Shown one piece after another: positions 1 through 12,155 of a stretch of DNA of 64,000 nt. Source of the stretch: Nemertoderma westbladi (taxonomy: Eukaryota > Xenacoelomorpha > Nemertodermatida > Nemertodermatidae); assembly GCA_032718475.1 (NCBI GenBank), contig JAUCBJ010001376.1:46139-110138 (forward strand), written 5' to 3'. The notes below the pieces were generated by a model. The model was not told the origin of the DNA, ran no database searches, and saw only the letters and a program-made list of their open reading frames with translations. The position numbers were made by a program, and so were the translations under genes. The stretch's first letter is position 1, and the number at the start of each line of letters is the position of its first letter.

Positions 1-1
1 T

Positions 2-850
2 TCTTACGACAAAGCATTATCTGTCGAAGAAGAGAGAGCCAAGCAGAATCAGGAAACGACCACACGTTATCTGAAAGATGAAGGTCGTTATGAGATTGGT
101 CTGCCGTTCCGACGGAGAGAACCCAGCTTCGTGAATAACCGAACTTTAGCGGAAAAAAGAATCGCGCAACTTCATCAGCGTTTGACGGCTAACGATGGAG
201 CCAAAGAAATGTATAAAACTCAATTGAAGAAGTTTATAGACAAGGGATACGCGGAGCGGCACCCATAACGGAAAGAATGTATTATTTGACACATCATTAC
301 GTTCCCAAGCCCGGTAAACCAAATGAAGTCCGGGTAGTGTTTGACGGCTCCGCCCTTTATATGGGACAATCCCTAAATTCTGAACTGTTGCCGGGACCCA
401 ACTTACTCCAATCTTTGTTGGGAATATTACTACGACTGCGGCAATATTCGATCGCCTCCGCTTCGGATATTGAAGGCATGTTTCTACAAGTTAAAGCGTT
501 AGCTAGGGATCGAGACAGTCTACGATTTCTGTGGTGGCCTGAAGGAGACCTCAACCGAAAACCAGTAGAGTACTGGATGACAATCCAGGCTTTCGGGATC
601 ATTTCGAGCCCTCGAACGCTTGTTCGGTAGTGCGTACCACTGCCGATGACAACAGAGACGCCTTCTCTAAAGCGGTTATCAACAACATCAAACGGGATAT
701 TTACATGGACGACAATTTAAAGTCCCTCCCATCGGTGGAAGAAGCAATCGCTGTTGCCAAGGGAATGGTCGAGTGCTTACAATGAGGTGGATTTCGCCTA
801 ACCAAATTCACTAGTAACTCCCGTTAGTTCCTGGAATCGATCCCAGTAGA
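2..850 (+). pseudogene. BEL/Pao reverse transcriptase, copy A, broken
   Basis: Reverse transcriptase part of a BEL/Pao LTR-retrotransposon pol, entering at the left window edge. It reads in frame 2 to about 265, shifts by one base to the frame that opens at 277, and shifts again near 615. Visible motifs: VRVVFDGSA (about 328-354), the motif A segment SASDIEGMF with its Asp at 466-468, and the catalytic YMDD box at 702-713. In-frame stops at 783 (TGA) and 825 (TAG) follow. Family knowledge: this domain copies element RNA into cDNA in cytoplasmic particles. The two frameshifts and two stops make it a dead copy. The catalytic box itself is intact, so decay came later. High confidence in the family. 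Confidence 0.9.
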
Positions 851-1859
851 AGACCGAGGTGTTAAAGATCTTGACCTCATGAAGGACGATCTTCCAGAAA
901 CCAAAACTCTTGGATTAAAATGGGACACGGAGAGAGATATCCTATTCTTTCAATTGAAGCAACGAGACAATCCAGTTACAACTAAACGGATTTGTCTAAG
1001 TATCCTGAGCACTTATTTCGATCCATTGGGATTCATTAGCCCAGTCATACTAGTTGCTCGGAGCTTAGTACAACAATTGTGGCTCGAAAACCACTCGTGG
1101 GATGATCCACTCAAGGGAGAACTGCTAAAGAAGTGGATGAAATGGGAAGATTCTTTACCATCTATCGAGAACTTTAAGATTTCCCGCTCATATTTCGGTC
1201 ACATTCTCCCCACGTATTCCTATCAACTCCATGTTTTTGGAGACACCAGCGATATGGGAATAGGTATAGTAGCCTACCTGAGGGTTGAAACTCCTGATGG
1301 AATTAAGGTTTCATTAGTCGCCTCTAAGGCCCTAATAAACAACAAACTAGGAGTTCCCCGAGTGGAGTTAAAGGCGGCTCTATACGCTACAGCTATCGGC
1401 CGGAATGTAATGGAACAGATTGACTATCCACTAGAGAAAAATGTCTATTGGACTGATGATTTACTCATTCTGGAGTATATAACTAATGAAGTCTGTCAAT
1501 TCAGCGTCTTTGTTACCAACAGAGTAGCCATTATACTCAGTCGCTCTAATATAGATCAATGGAGACATTGCCCTGGGACAATAATTCCAGCTGACATAGC
1601 TTCCAGAGGAGCAACTCCTCAAGAATTGATAGATACTCCAGACTGGTTAGGTGGACCCAACTTCCTGAGTAAAGAAGAGGAGGAATGGCCCCCTCATCTC
1701 ACCACGGCAGAGATCAGACAAGCCATGGGAGCGGAGAAAGTCAAACCAAAAACCCAGACGAGTAAATCAAAGCTGTTTAAGCCAGCGCTAGATCTGTCTG
1801 TGCTACACACCGCCGGTGACGCCACTGTAGATCTAAACTCACCCGTGGATGATACCTGA
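851..1859 (+). pseudogene. BEL/Pao RT connection and RNase H, copy A
   Basis: Continues in frame 3 from the RT. LGLKWDTERD (about 909-938) is the usual block after the RT thumb in BEL/Pao pol. The RNase H domain follows: LHVFGDTSD (first acidic residue, usually FSDAS), VELKAALYA (Glu), YWTDDLL (Asp) and PADIASRG, which corresponds to the NPADxxSRG signature. RNase H removes the RNA strand of the RNA:DNA hybrid. The 326-codon stretch is open to a TGA at 1857-1859, but related pols continue past that point, so the stop is a lesion rather than a natural end. Confidence 0.9.
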
Positions 1860-3569
1860 GCTATAAATAAATCCGTTATGGAAATCAGGGAAAGAGACTG
1901 GAAATCTGGAACACCAGAAGTCTCGCAAGGACTCTCTCCTCTCCTACAAAGAGCGATAGATCATTATAGCTCCTGGAATCAGCTTTGAAAGGCCATTGTG
2001 TATCTGAAAAGATGTTTCCATCATCACTATTCCAGGACGAAGATCGCTAATGATACCGCTCCAGTAGTAGCTGAAAAGGTCCATGCCACTAAAGACCTTC
2101 CCACTTATAGAGTGTCTGATAGGTTTCTGACTGAGAAGATCAGTTACCCAGAACATGATGATACCAACAAGCAGTTACTGAGACTCCTGCAATGTTACGA
2201 GGATTCCGATAAGTATTTCCTGTTGTTGAGAATTCCACAGATGCGCTTAAGGGATCATTTCTCTAGCACATTGATAGATGGGTTAATACGTGTTGGAGGG
2301 AGATTAACCAATGCTCCATTGTCCTTTGACACTAAGTTTCCCATACTCATTAGAAATCTTGAAATACAAATCAAGATGATCGTAGATGTTCACAGTAAGC
2401 TTTACCATGCTGGTAGAGAATGAGTTCTTAACGAAATTCGAACTCGCTATTATTTCCATAAGCCCCGTAGAGCTCTAAACCAAGTTCTTAGGAACTGTAT
2501 ACCCTGTAGGAAAGCATTTAGTAGGCCTTTAACACAGCGAGAGGCAGAATTACCTAGGGAACAAGTAAGCTGTTATGAACCACCCTTTACTAATACTGGT
2601 GTGGATTTATTTGGCCCTATTGAAGTATATCGTGCTAGGACTATAGTCAAGCAATGGTGCGTCATCTTTGTCTGTATGACTTGTAGAGTGATCCATCTAG
2701 ATATGGTGAACGATCTATCTACCAACAGCTTCATACTGAGCTTACACCGACAAATCGCTCGTTTTGGGACTAGCAACACAATGAGATCTGACAAAGGAAC
2801 TAATTTCATTGGCGCCAATAACGAGATCAAAGCTTACGTAAAGGATTGGAACCAAAGACAGGTGGACGATCAGCTATGAATAACAGTATCTAGCTGGACC
2901 TTCAACGCCACCGACGCCCCTTGGTGGGGAGGAAGTTGGGAGAGACTCATACGTAGCGTAAAGACCGCATTTCACTTTATAGTGCCGTGTCGCGCATATC
3001 TCACCGACGAACTTTTGCGGATGTTAATGGAAGAAATCACCGCCTATCTCAACGAGAGACCGCTTATGCCAGTCTCATCTAGTCCCAACGGCCTAGAAGC
3101 GCTAACACCCGCGCATTTCCTACTAAAGAAACCTGTAGCCATGCTCCTGCAATCGAAAATAACAGACGGAGACGAATACTGCCGACAAACTTGGCAACTT
3201 ATGCAGTTATTATCCCATCGTTTCGCTAACCATTTCGAAAAACATTATCTTCCTACGCTACAACTTCGAACAAAGTGGTTTGCGCAGCAAGAAAACGTCA
3301 GCGCCGGAGACATGGTCCTTATCGTGGAATCAGATCTTCCCCGTAAGAGGTGGCAGACAGGTCGTATCATCGAGACTCATATATCTGATGATGGTTTAGT
3401 GCGATCGGTAGAACTCGTCGTCATGCGACGTAACTTTAAGAAACCTGGAATTGTGTTCGAAACGCAACAAATTAATCGCCGGTTGGTCGTTTATGTTTAC
3501 TGGAAAGAGACCGAGAGTTGTCCGGTAACTATGGAAGGCAAGAGACTCTTCCCACGACCACCTCCCTAA
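1860..3569 (+). pseudogene. BEL/Pao integrase, copy A, with in-frame stops
   Basis: Same frame as the RNase H. Stops at 1986, 2421 and 2877 interrupt an otherwise continuous integrase. The zinc-binding region runs from HSKLYHAGRE to NCIPCRKAF (H-H-C-C). The core carries the DDE triad in GVDLFGP, MRSDKGTNF (usually SDNGTNF) and SWERLIRSVK. The C-terminal part (LEALTPAHFLL, then the 2982-3569 segment) matches the DUF5641-like tail of BEL/Pao integrases. The protein would insert cDNA into host DNA. The stops fit C-to-T or G-to-A decay of Trp, Arg or Gln codons. The last stop, at 3567-3569, is probably the natural end of pol. Confidence 0.9.
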
Positions 3570-5112
3570 TCCAACAAACATCTAGGGACTCCGCAATGTA
3601 ACAGCGTTTAGAGTGGGTGTGTGACTACATTATTTTATTTTTTATTTTTATATTTATGTATGTATTATTATGTAATTTTATTATTATTATCGTTTTCTTT
3701 AATTTTATTTAGTAGAATAATATTTTAACGATTATTCAGTATATTAGTGCAATATATTCGTGTTTTATTACTTAATTACATAATATAATATATTTCGTTT
3801 AAAGGCGAGAAATAATTCATTTTCTCTTTCCTTACTGTCCGTATCATACTATAAATACATGACTACAGTAAGATGAAATGTCAGTACTTGTTAAAGTACA
3901 ATACCGCCCCTACTATACTTAAGTATTATTGGTAAGTAGAGTATTAGGAATGCAAAGTTCAGATCCTCGTGTCTCGGCTAAACCAAGCTCTGGGTAGACC
4001 TTGGAAACGACTTGCCTCTTCTCACTGACATTGCTTCTTGCAATATTGCTCTCATACCATATCTTAAATAATACATATAGTAGAATGATGTCCATTTAAC
4101 AGTAGCATTGAAGCGCAAAAATAAATCTGTTAAACCCTTTGACCATCTGAAATTCTAGTCGATTAAGATATCACGGCACCCATCCTCTAAAATTCTAGTC
4201 GATTAAGATATCGTAGTACTTACCGATACTCTTAAAAGGCAAAATTCTGGAATTAAGGATCCTAGTCCCCAGACATGTTCTGGAATAAAATTGTGTCTAT
4301 TTTAATATCAAATAATAAAATTCACGGGAATAAATTTTAAATTCATATCCTCTCATGAATTTAATAAATTGTCATTTTATACAATTTATAAACATTCTCA
4401 AAATTCCGTTAATTAATATATCATGGGAGCGGAGATTCACCCTATTAAAGTACATCAATGTGAGAGAATCTCCAGTGTACAGTCAATAGCCGATAAAATT
4501 CAAAAATTATGTATAAGGGGAATATTGACAATTAAACAGTCACTATTAAATAGCATCCCAGATCTGTATGCATGAGAAATACCCTAATTCTACCTCTAGC
4601 TTTGCATAATGTCACCATAGTAACAACCACGCTAGAATTAGAAGTGAGTTAAAAGAACAATAGAAAGCTTGCCCCATTGAATAGCATGCGGAATAAATAG
4701 CACCTTGCTAGTATCTAGGGATACATAATAATAACGTGGTATTCTGGAAGGCATTTGACTAATGGACAAATGGCCCTAATTTGTACAAATTGCGGCAGGA
4801 ATGTGGAATTTGTGTATTTATAGGTGAATGTTGCTACTAAAGTGTGTTTACAGTAGCGAGTCGCAGTTGTGAAAGTTACTCTGCATCTGTAGCAAGTACC
4901 TCCAGTATATCCAAGCCCTTGGGACGGACTGTGGAGTGACTCACGCTGGTTATTGTTGTCATTGTATAGTTACTACGTTGGCGAGAGGCACAGCGACGAC
5001 AGTACATCAGCGCTGGGGATCTCATGCTGTCTGGGATCATAGAGGGGGAGGCAGCGACGCCCGCTAGCCTTATTATTATTAACTATAATATCGATAAACT
5101 CATATAACAGCT
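3570..5112 (+). other. Non-coding stretch between pol and accessory ORFs, copy A
   Basis: No convincing gene. It is AT-rich from 3630 to 3800. TGTAACAG at 3597 resembles the start of a BEL-type LTR, and TGGCGAGAGGCACAG at 4979 resembles a tRNA primer-binding site, so an LTR could lie between them. I see no matching partner copy. A short direct repeat sits at 4150-4212. From about 4840 the DNA becomes GC-richer up to the ATG at 5113. Confidence 0.4.
4150..4212. repeat. 23-bp direct repeat pair
   Basis: The 23-bp sequence beginning AAATTCTAGTCGATTAAG occurs at 4150-4172 and, identical, at 4190-4212. The two copies are separated by 17 unrelated bases. Confidence 0.85.
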
Positions 5113-5511
5113 ATGACTGAGTTGATAGAAGATGATCTTGGTATCAGGGAGCGATATACCCTACCACTGCAAGCGTTTGTTGATAGTTTGATAACTGGCG
5201 ACGCTAGTCAACACACGACGGAAGACGATGACCGTTATATCGAACCGCCAATGTCAAAAGAACAGCTCAAGCGTGAATTGGACTATCGGAAATTCACCGC
5301 TCGCTATACGCATCGTAATGGTACGTATATGGACTTCTTAACTACTGGTCATCCTATCGATTTACACAATACGGACGATGTAGACACTAAAAGGGAAATG
5401 ATTCTATTTAAATATCATGCCCAGCGGAGTTGGAATGATAAACTGAGAATTGAACAAGAAAATTATATTCGAAACCGACTCGAAAGAGAGAATGTGGAAG
5501 AATGTTTTTAA
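5113..5511 (+). CDS. Accessory-module ORF 1, copy A, unknown function
   Basis: An open frame of 132 residues from an ATG at 5113. I do not recognise it. It is acidic near the N-terminus and charged and probably helical near the C-terminus (many Glu, Arg and Asn around residues 108-130), with no signal peptide or membrane segment. It lies 1.54 kb beyond the end of BEL/Pao pol copy A on the same strand, where copy B has its exonuclease-like ORF. I could not align it convincingly to that protein. Lesions are likely downstream, since the frame closes and nothing clear follows for 780 bases. It could be the N-terminal remnant of a larger accessory protein. Confidence 0.5.
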   Translation: MTELIEDDLGIRERYTLPLQAFVDSLITGDASQHTTEDDDRYIEPPMSKEQLKRELDYRKFTARYTHRNGTYMDFLTTGHPIDLHNTDDVDTKREMILFKYHAQRSWNDKLRIEQENYIRNRLERENVEECF

Positions 5512-6287
5512 AAGACAAGTGGAGGGAAATCAGCTGGAGAAAAACCATACAGTAATGTCCAGGGTCCAAAATGTGAATAGTTTTCCCCGGGGCGCGGGTG
5601 CTCGCAGGCAGTCTCCTTCGGGAGGCCTCTTACCTCATCCTCTTCCTGCAATTATTGTGATCAGTGTCACAATAAAAGAGTAAGAATGAGTAATGACGTG
5701 AAAGGAAAACATGCCCATTGTGGTATCTTATAGATACTATCCCCAAATCCTTCCTCCTTCCTACCACTACTCTCCCTCTACCCATCGCTATCTATCGAGG
5801 ATATAAGACGTTGATAGAGAAACACTCTTCCCCCCATCTTTTCTACCCAAAGCGCTTGGAGCTTTCGGGAGAATATCGACCCATCATTGCTATATCGTGA
5901 TATTGATCATACCTCCTCCTACTAAACCTCCCCATCGTTTACTATTGATCTGGATGCTTATATTGGTATCCATACCTCCTGTTTGTGTACCATCGTGTTG
6001 GTATTTATAATATCAACCTCCACCCCTCTTGTTGTTGATTGGATAATCAACTATCAATAATTTCCTCAAGTCCATGGCCATTGATACAAGGACTGAAAGG
6101 ACACAATAATAGTCTGTGAACAACTGGTACCATTATGTGTCATAAATCTGGTTGTTCACCTTCCTTAGTGCTTGGGAATAAATTCAGTTTGAGATAGCCA
6201 TCGAATGTTGAATCCTCTTACTGAGATCGTATTTCTGCCTATTTCTGAATATATATGACATAGGCCTTCCCTGGCCCTATATCATCA
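5512..6287 (+). other. No clear gene; CT-rich gap inside accessory module A
   Basis: Short open frames only. The stretch 5730-6010 is pyrimidine-rich with repeated CCTCC/TACC words. By position it corresponds to the part of copy B that encodes the C-terminal half of the exonuclease-like ORF and the Ser/Pro-rich ORF, but I found no readable similarity. Confidence 0.4.
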
Positions 6288-6962
6288 ATGGAAGACATAT
6301 TAAGTGAATACAATAAATTCATCAGATTCGAATGCTTTAGGCGCTTTCTGACTCCATTCCACAATGTTGATAGTCAGTTCAAGGACTGCGCTTTGACTAA
6401 GCTCAGCTTAAGAGACTCAGCTGCTGAGAAGTTGGACAGCGCTGGATTCGCCATTTTTAAGGACGTTTGTATACATAACCTACATTCATCTGTCATACAA
6501 AGATCCCGAATCTCCACTGGTTATTCTATTGTGGAAGTTCAAACAGTGGGTTCACTTGAGGAAACAGCTGCGCCTATCTCAGCTGTGCAAGTGGAAGAAG
6601 AACCAATTTGCTTGGAATCCGAAGAGATTCAACCCACAGCGCCTAGGAGTAGCGACAATGATTATGTGTTAGAATGGTATCAGGGTCCACAATGTCTCAC
6701 GGCATATGATTATCAGCATGCCAATTACATTTCTAGGAAACGTTGCCGATTATGTGCATCACGAGACCACTTTACCCCGGTGGACTCCAGCGAACCCTGC
6801 TCCTAATTTAAAGATCAACCTATTATGGAGATTTATTGTGCGTATTGTAGACTCAACAATCTACACATCTTCGCCGTCTGTCCTCAATTTATGACTCAAT
6901 GTCACCATTGTCAGTTCAAAGGACATGCAAGTTTCGATTGCCCTTTCAACCGGAGAGCGTAG
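6288..6962 (+). pseudogene. Accessory-module zinc-array protein, copy A
   Basis: One frame from the ATG at 6288 to a TAG at 6960, interrupted by a TAA at 6804. The N-terminal 130 residues are acidic and unrecognised. Then come LEWYQGPQ, a CRLC pair (about 6738), EPC, and after the stop IYCAYC, a His, AVCP, CHHC and GHASFDC. This is a run of CxxC and CxxCxxxGHxxxxC zinc-binding units. The same order, LE(W/Y)Y-G-Q, CxxC, EPC, IYCxYC, AVCP, C..., GH...C, occurs in copy B (13573-13400, -), so the two are homologous. Such arrays usually bind RNA or single-stranded DNA, but the function here is inferred. Confidence 0.7.
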
Positions 6963-7642
6963 ACGAAACAGTTACCCTGCGCTACATCATAGCTTGGGAA
7001 GCTAACGCGGATCTCCATTGCGAATCACATAACCGATACTATCCAGCGTTTCACCCATAGCTCTTTGCATCCATCGAACAAAATTCTCGCATTCCTAGTT
7101 ACGAACTGATGAAGCATGTTGGCGAGAATATTTCAACTAAATATGTTCGCAAGTATCTTAGGAATATTAATCCCAATAACCTGAATTCCTATAACTTGAT
7201 CAACTTCATCCGTCAAGATCAGGAATACGGCGACTTGTTCATAAACTCGCATCCTGAATTACAAGAAATTCATAGACAACCATATGAATATAAAGCCAGA
7301 GAACGCAAATTAGAGAGAACAATCAAACCGCGGAAATTTCTCACTACACACGGTCAACCTAAAGCTGTCGTACAAACGACCCATCAAGGACCGGTAAGAG
7401 CTGCCGTCCTGAAACGAGCTCTAAAGGTTGTTCACCCTCGTTCCACCGATGTTGATATCGATCAACCAGGTACCTCGACCGGCGGATACACCGACCGTAA
7501 TCCAAAACCTTCTGATGCAATTGTATTGCACCCTTCCCCCAGGAGTTATAGCCCTCCTAGTAAAGTGGCTCGTCCCAAAGAGAAAAAGACTCTTACTAGT
7601 CTCAAAAAACTTCGTAAACGCCGTTCACGAAAGAAGGACTGA
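6963..7642 (+). pseudogene. Accessory-module C-terminal region with basic tail, copy A
   Basis: After the zinc array the reading shifts to the frame that opens at 7109. The same frame is already readable from about 6970, apart from a TAG at 7058. The 177-residue open part begins MKHVGEN and ends in a strongly basic tail (SLKKLRKRRSRKKD). Copy B's protein also ends in a basic tail after a stretch of similar length, which supports a shared architecture: zinc array, about 150 residues, basic C-terminus. A nuclear-localisation or nucleic-acid-binding role would fit, but that is inference. Confidence 0.55.
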
Positions 7643-8520
7643 TAGTTTAGAGTATTTTTGTATTTTAGAAACTGTGATTTTTTATATATTATAGACTTAA
7701 ATCCCATTTTCTGGGAGCGGTGTAAAAGCTTTTGCAGACATAACAAGTCATTTTTACGCAATGCGCAGAATACTCTAAAATAGCCCTAAAATTGTTCAAC
7801 TACGCGTCAGAAAGAAATTAGAACCAAGATGACGTAATCTGTCAGCTGATTCTTTGTGTACGTGGAGATCTCTTTGTTCCAGCTTATTTCAGCCAATCAG
7901 AGCAATCTTCCCAGTTATGCCAGTAGAGACCTACCTGAGGAAACTGACGCATGCGCAGTTATCGTTTTTCTGAGAATTAGATTCTTCTCAGAATTCTGTA
8001 CCAAGTACGGTCGTTTCAGACTTTAGCCCAAGAACATCTGATGAATGGAGTTATATGGACGTAAATCTATTAACTGAATCACCATTTCAATTCATACAAA
8101 CATAACATAACTACTCAATACGACGCATTGCACCAAACTGAACTTCATGAACACATACTGACTGATCACCGCACTGTTTTACTGCTGTTTTATATTGTGT
8201 TAATTGTTGTTTATATTAATGGATGTTATATTTAGAGAATACCGATAAATAATTGTAAACCCCTCAATCTTCTTGATTACTGAGGTAAGCGGAGAAAGAG
8301 TTTACCGGTAGCAACTGCGACTTAAATTATAGTGGTTTTTATGTGAATTAAATGCTATTTCATAATCCCTACGTGTATCAGTTGCAATCCTCCTTGCCTT
8401 ATATATGATCAAAATCAGTGATGGTCGGCAAATTAGTGTGAATCAGTGTAAATTAGTGTGAAGTCGTGTGAAGGTTAATAAAGCATCTCCTAAAGAATGC
8501 GCTATTTACGAAACTCTGTG
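7643..8520 (+). promoter_or_regulatory. Candidate 3' LTR of copy A
   Basis: CTGGGAGCGG at 7711-7720 looks like a polypurine tract. It is followed directly by TGTAAAAG at 7721, a plausible LTR start. Downstream are a CCAAT box in CAGCCAATCAG (about 7890-7900), an imperfect hairpin CCTCAATC...TGAGG near 8262, the tandem words AAATTAGTGTGAA/TCAGTGT (8431-8472) and an AATAAA at 8477. No second LTR copy is in the window, so this rests on position and composition only. Confidence 0.35.
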
Positions 8521-10575
8521 GCCATCTAGTTGTGATTAGTATAAGTCATAACTCTGTTTTTATACTTAAAGCACCACTTCCTAAAGGAACTGTTAATATT
8601 TCCCCGAAAGTAAATATAGTTGTCAGAGATTATATAGTAGCGATCAATCGAATAATACAAAGTAGCTTACACCGCAATACTTCCTCCGGAACCCGTATCC
8701 AGTCTCCCACACCGTGGGTCATACGCCGCGCCCGGTCTGGCTTCGGCAGATGTAAATTCAGTAAACCAGGTAATTGGTACGGGCAAAGTCGATTCATAAA
8801 CAAAAGGACAATTAAAATTGGCAGGTTAAACTACTAAAGGTCTGAAAGCGCGAACAAACGTTGGGGTTATGAAATAGCATAAATATCATACAGACCACTG
8901 TAATTTGAGCCAAGCAATTGTTACTAATGTTCCCTTCTGCTTACCTCTTAATAATAAAGAAAGTTATTTGGGATTATCGATTATTCGTACGTATTCTCCA
9001 AATATAAACATCCATTAAATATGTTACCAAATAACAATGAATAACATTATAAGACAGTATCAAATATGCGGTCTCGGCAGTTAATCAGCAATCAGATGTT
9101 TGCTGGTACAACAGTCCGAGTTTTTAGATGTCAGGATATGCATGCAGTGCAGTGCAGAGAGTGGAGAGATAATTTACTTTGAGCTCTATAACTCTAGCCA
9201 CTGATGGTCTAGGGCAGAAGTCAGAATGAATGATTCTGTCGCATTGCGGCATATTCATATGTAAACAACAGGAGAGTATGGAGAGTGAGAGCAAAGGGGG
9301 TTGAGTATTGGGGAAGTATAGGAGGAGAGGTACGAAAGTTAGGGGGGAAAAGTGAAGTGTGCGAGATCCAAGTGAGGGGGCAAGCAGTAAGGATGAGTCC
9401 TATGGGACTAGTGTAAGAGGACATTGGAAGATAGAGTCCAGGATAAAGTTGCATGAGGAGAGGGGTTGATCATCTAAACAGAGACGCCAGATGCCTTGGT
9501 ACAGCTTAGCTCGCAGATGTACCAAGGATGGGTAGTGAAAACAGACCCATGGGGGCCGGCCAGGAAAGCTTACCCCGATAAGAAAATTCCACCCCACATC
9601 CAATATTAGATTGGATTCCAGCGGAATTGAAGCGCACTTAAGGTTGATGCTATCTTCTCACCGGGAAGATTGCCTGGGGGGAGTGTAAGCGGATGCAATT
9701 CCCTGCACTACCCACCGAAAATGGGCTTAGTGGCATTTTACCGATTATAGTTGGGAAGGTGACATTACCAATAATAATGTCACCTCATAACCAACTTAGG
9801 CGATACGCATCGCCAGCCACAAAGAGGTGGGGCTAGCAAGGCTAGCATGTGGGGATAGTGGCAACAGGGAGTGGCGAGGTGACAATTAATCATCCCAATG
9901 ATGGGTGGGGAAAACAGATTGGAAGTGATTAGAGCGCATCTATTGGACAGGCCACTCCGTAGTGTATCAGTGATTAATATGTGTTAATAATATAACCGTT
10001 GCACTTATTGATTCCGATTCAGTTGGTTTCTATACAGTTGTGAAACCGGAACGGTTTTTAACCGTTGTCGTCGTCGTCGTCATTACCATGCTATTATATT
10101 CTGACTGTGCTATTATTATGTTCTGTGATTACAATAACTGACAGTAAAAACTCAGTTATTTCAACGGCCTTCGGCCTATTATATATATCCAGACTACAGC
10201 TTTAGCAGCCTATGGACGCGGCGACGCATATAACACACAGACACCGGTCGGGATCCTTATTGCCAACTCCAAGATCCCGTCACATAATACATTCTGGTAT
10301 ACGGAAATTTAAGTTATTTCCATGCCATTGATTACTTTGCAGCATTACGAGTAATTCACCAGAACGCTGTTAAGTTGATATAATGTAACTAAATTAAATT
10401 AATTTCGCAATTTTTCTAATTTGTTGTTTATTTTACATCGACGGCGAGATCAGAAACAACAGCATTTTACCTTATTGGTTAGATTAATTTAGTTTTGGAT
10501 TTATTTTAAGATTTATGATATTTTTAGCTAAATAGCTGATCAAGCGTACGATAACAGACCTAAAGAAACTATAGA

Positions 10576-10593
10576 CCCCCCCCCCCCCCCCCC
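10576..10593. repeat. Poly-C tract
   Basis: Eighteen consecutive C. Comparable C or G runs of 11-29 bases recur at 23497-23543, 24341-24351, 28822-28841, 32257-32271, 42303-42321, 46709-46735, 47344-47370, 51579-51600 and 62499-62527. Confidence 0.95.
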
Positions 10594-11104
10594 GCATATA
10601 AATGTTATACATAGTAGGCCTTCACTCTATAACATTGCAGCATTTTTTCGGATATTCTTCTAATAAAGTTTCATATCTGCCTAACTAATAATTTTCGCTG
10701 ACTTTCCACAGATGATGCTGGCGATAAATGACGGGTGATAATTCATTGTTGATAGAATCAAACTTATGTTGTGATATGGCGGTTTCACCATTTTATGTCA
10801 AACAAACTTGGTTTCTGTTTGTCCATCAATGTGCGGACTTCATCATTCTATCTCTTGACTTTTGAATCATTGTCTGTTATTCGTTACATTATGTCGCATT
10901 ATTAAATAGACTATGTTATGGGTACCCACTTTTTGACCAAATTTATTCATATGAAAATGGCTTTTATCATAAGTTTTTTGTTCTAGACTAATATTTAACC
11001 TTCTGCCAGTTAGATGGTAGCTAGTAATTTTGATTTGTGTTAGCTAGTATTTTTATGGGTTCAGTTCCGCCCCCGGCTACATTTTTGGATTTTTAACTGT
11101 ACTT

Positions 11105-11310
11105 TTATACTAGCTAGTGTTTTCACTTTTTGTAGTTTTAAATGTTCTAGAACATGTCAGTTATTGATTAAAATAAAAATTTATGTTCTAGAACAAATAT
11201 TTTTTGTTTAAATCTTTATACAATCTAGATTTTGAAACAAATTGTTGTCTTTTGTTTTTTTTTTTTTTTTTTTTAACTACTTGTTGTTTTAAAAGTTCTA
11301 GAACATGTAA
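11105..11310. repeat. Dispersed repeat with GTTCTAGAAC palindromes
   Basis: GTTCTAGAAC occurs at 11143-11152 (inside the larger palindrome ATGTTCTAGAACAT), 11185-11194 and 11295-11304, each in a context of TAGCTAG, TTTAAA and ATTGATTAAAAT. A related copy is at 45945-46030, with GTTCTAGAAC at 46008. The shared flanks show this is a dispersed repeat family and not chance palindromes. Confidence 0.7.
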
Positions 11311-11926
11311 GTTACCGGTATTGATTAAAATATAATGTTTTTCTATGATAGCTAGTATTTTTAATCTAGCTAGCTATATCTTTACTTTACTTATTAGCTA
11401 GCTATATCTTTAGCTATACTGGTTGTTGCCATTATTCCCGACACCAAGGGGGAAAACGCCGATGCTGGAGGCGGAATTTTCAGACCTCTTTATCCCGGCC
11501 AGTCACCGGATATTGTGAGTGGAGAAGGATGTTATCTGAGATGCAAGATTGCGGGTAGAGAAAAAGTTTCATTGGTTGGATATAATCTTTAATGTAACTT
11601 GAACTCTGATTGAATCCTGATTGAGAATACTTTGGGCTTCCCCAAACCAATATACCAAAATAATATTCACAATAATACACAAATATAAATTCCTACAGTA
11701 AATTATTTAATTACCCACTGTTCGCTTAACTTTCAGATTTTGACCTAACTAATGTTCACCATTTTCCCGCGGTCCTAGTCCCGGTACCGTAGAGTCAGAG
11801 TTGGTCGATCCTTTGCTTGTCCGTCCCACCCTTCCCGAACCCTAAAGGGATCGGTCATCAGGAAAGCGGTATGGCTTAGCTAGGGGTCTGTCGGTTCATC
11901 GCAGGGTCCCAACCACCTAAGCTTTC

Positions 11927-11945
11927 CGAATCCTTTTCAGGCTCG
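11927..11945 (-). other. GNRA hairpin motif, copy 1
   Basis: Minus-strand CGAGCCTGAAAAGGATTCG folds as CGAGCCU / GAAA loop / AGG-(A)-UUCG. A G-U wobble replaces the G-C pair seen in other copies. Confidence 0.6.
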
Positions 11946-12136
11946 TAATCGCGTCGGTAGCCGAGAATCTGCTCCGAATAGTCGGTAGGCCAGTAGAGTC
12001 CGGTCCTCTGTCTTTCGACTCTGTCGCATGTCCGTCCCACCCTTCCCGAACCCTAAAGGGATCGGTCATCAGGAAAGCGGTACGGCTTAGCTAGGGGTCT
12101 GTCGGCCCGTTGTGAGTCCCAACTGTCGGAGCTTTC

Positions 12137-12155
12137 CGAGTCCTTTTCAGGCTCG
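12137..12155 (-). other. GNRA hairpin motif, copy 2
   Basis: Minus-strand CGAGCCTGAAAAGGACTCG: seven base pairs, a GAAA tetraloop and one bulged A. Confidence 0.65.

Larger units (their letters stand above)
1..8520 (+). mobile_element. BEL/Pao-type element copy A with 3' accessory module (right part)
   Basis: Proposed extent of retroelement copy A. The left end lies outside the window. The order is pol (to 3569), non-coding DNA (3570-5112), same-strand accessory ORFs with a zinc array (5113-7642), then a candidate 3' LTR from 7721. The accessory part is assigned to the element because copy B shows the same order and spacing. The right boundary is a guess, set just beyond an AATAAA at 8477. 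No second LTR copy is in the window to prove it. Confidence 0.45.
8521..11758. other. Intergenic DNA without a recognised gene
   Basis: No coding region I can support. Notable contents: an imperfect inverted repeat around AGGTGACATTA...TAATGTCACCT (about 9755-9790), a (GTC)n run near 10070, an 18-base poly-C tract at 10576-10593 and the GTTCTAGAAC repeat cluster at 11105-11310. The part 9230-9480 is purine-rich on the + strand. Confidence 0.5.

Noticed and set aside
3597-8500. LTR pair flanking the accessory module of copy A (3597-4978 versus 7721-8500)
   Set aside because: Apart from similar first bases (TGTAA-AGC) I could not align the two stretches.
11850-11870. Possible hammerhead ribozyme (CTGATGA plus a stem II-like hairpin on the minus strand, here and at about 12065)
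   Set aside because: After the hairpin the sequence is GAAG, not GAAA, and no stem III closing on a cleavage triplet can be drawn.
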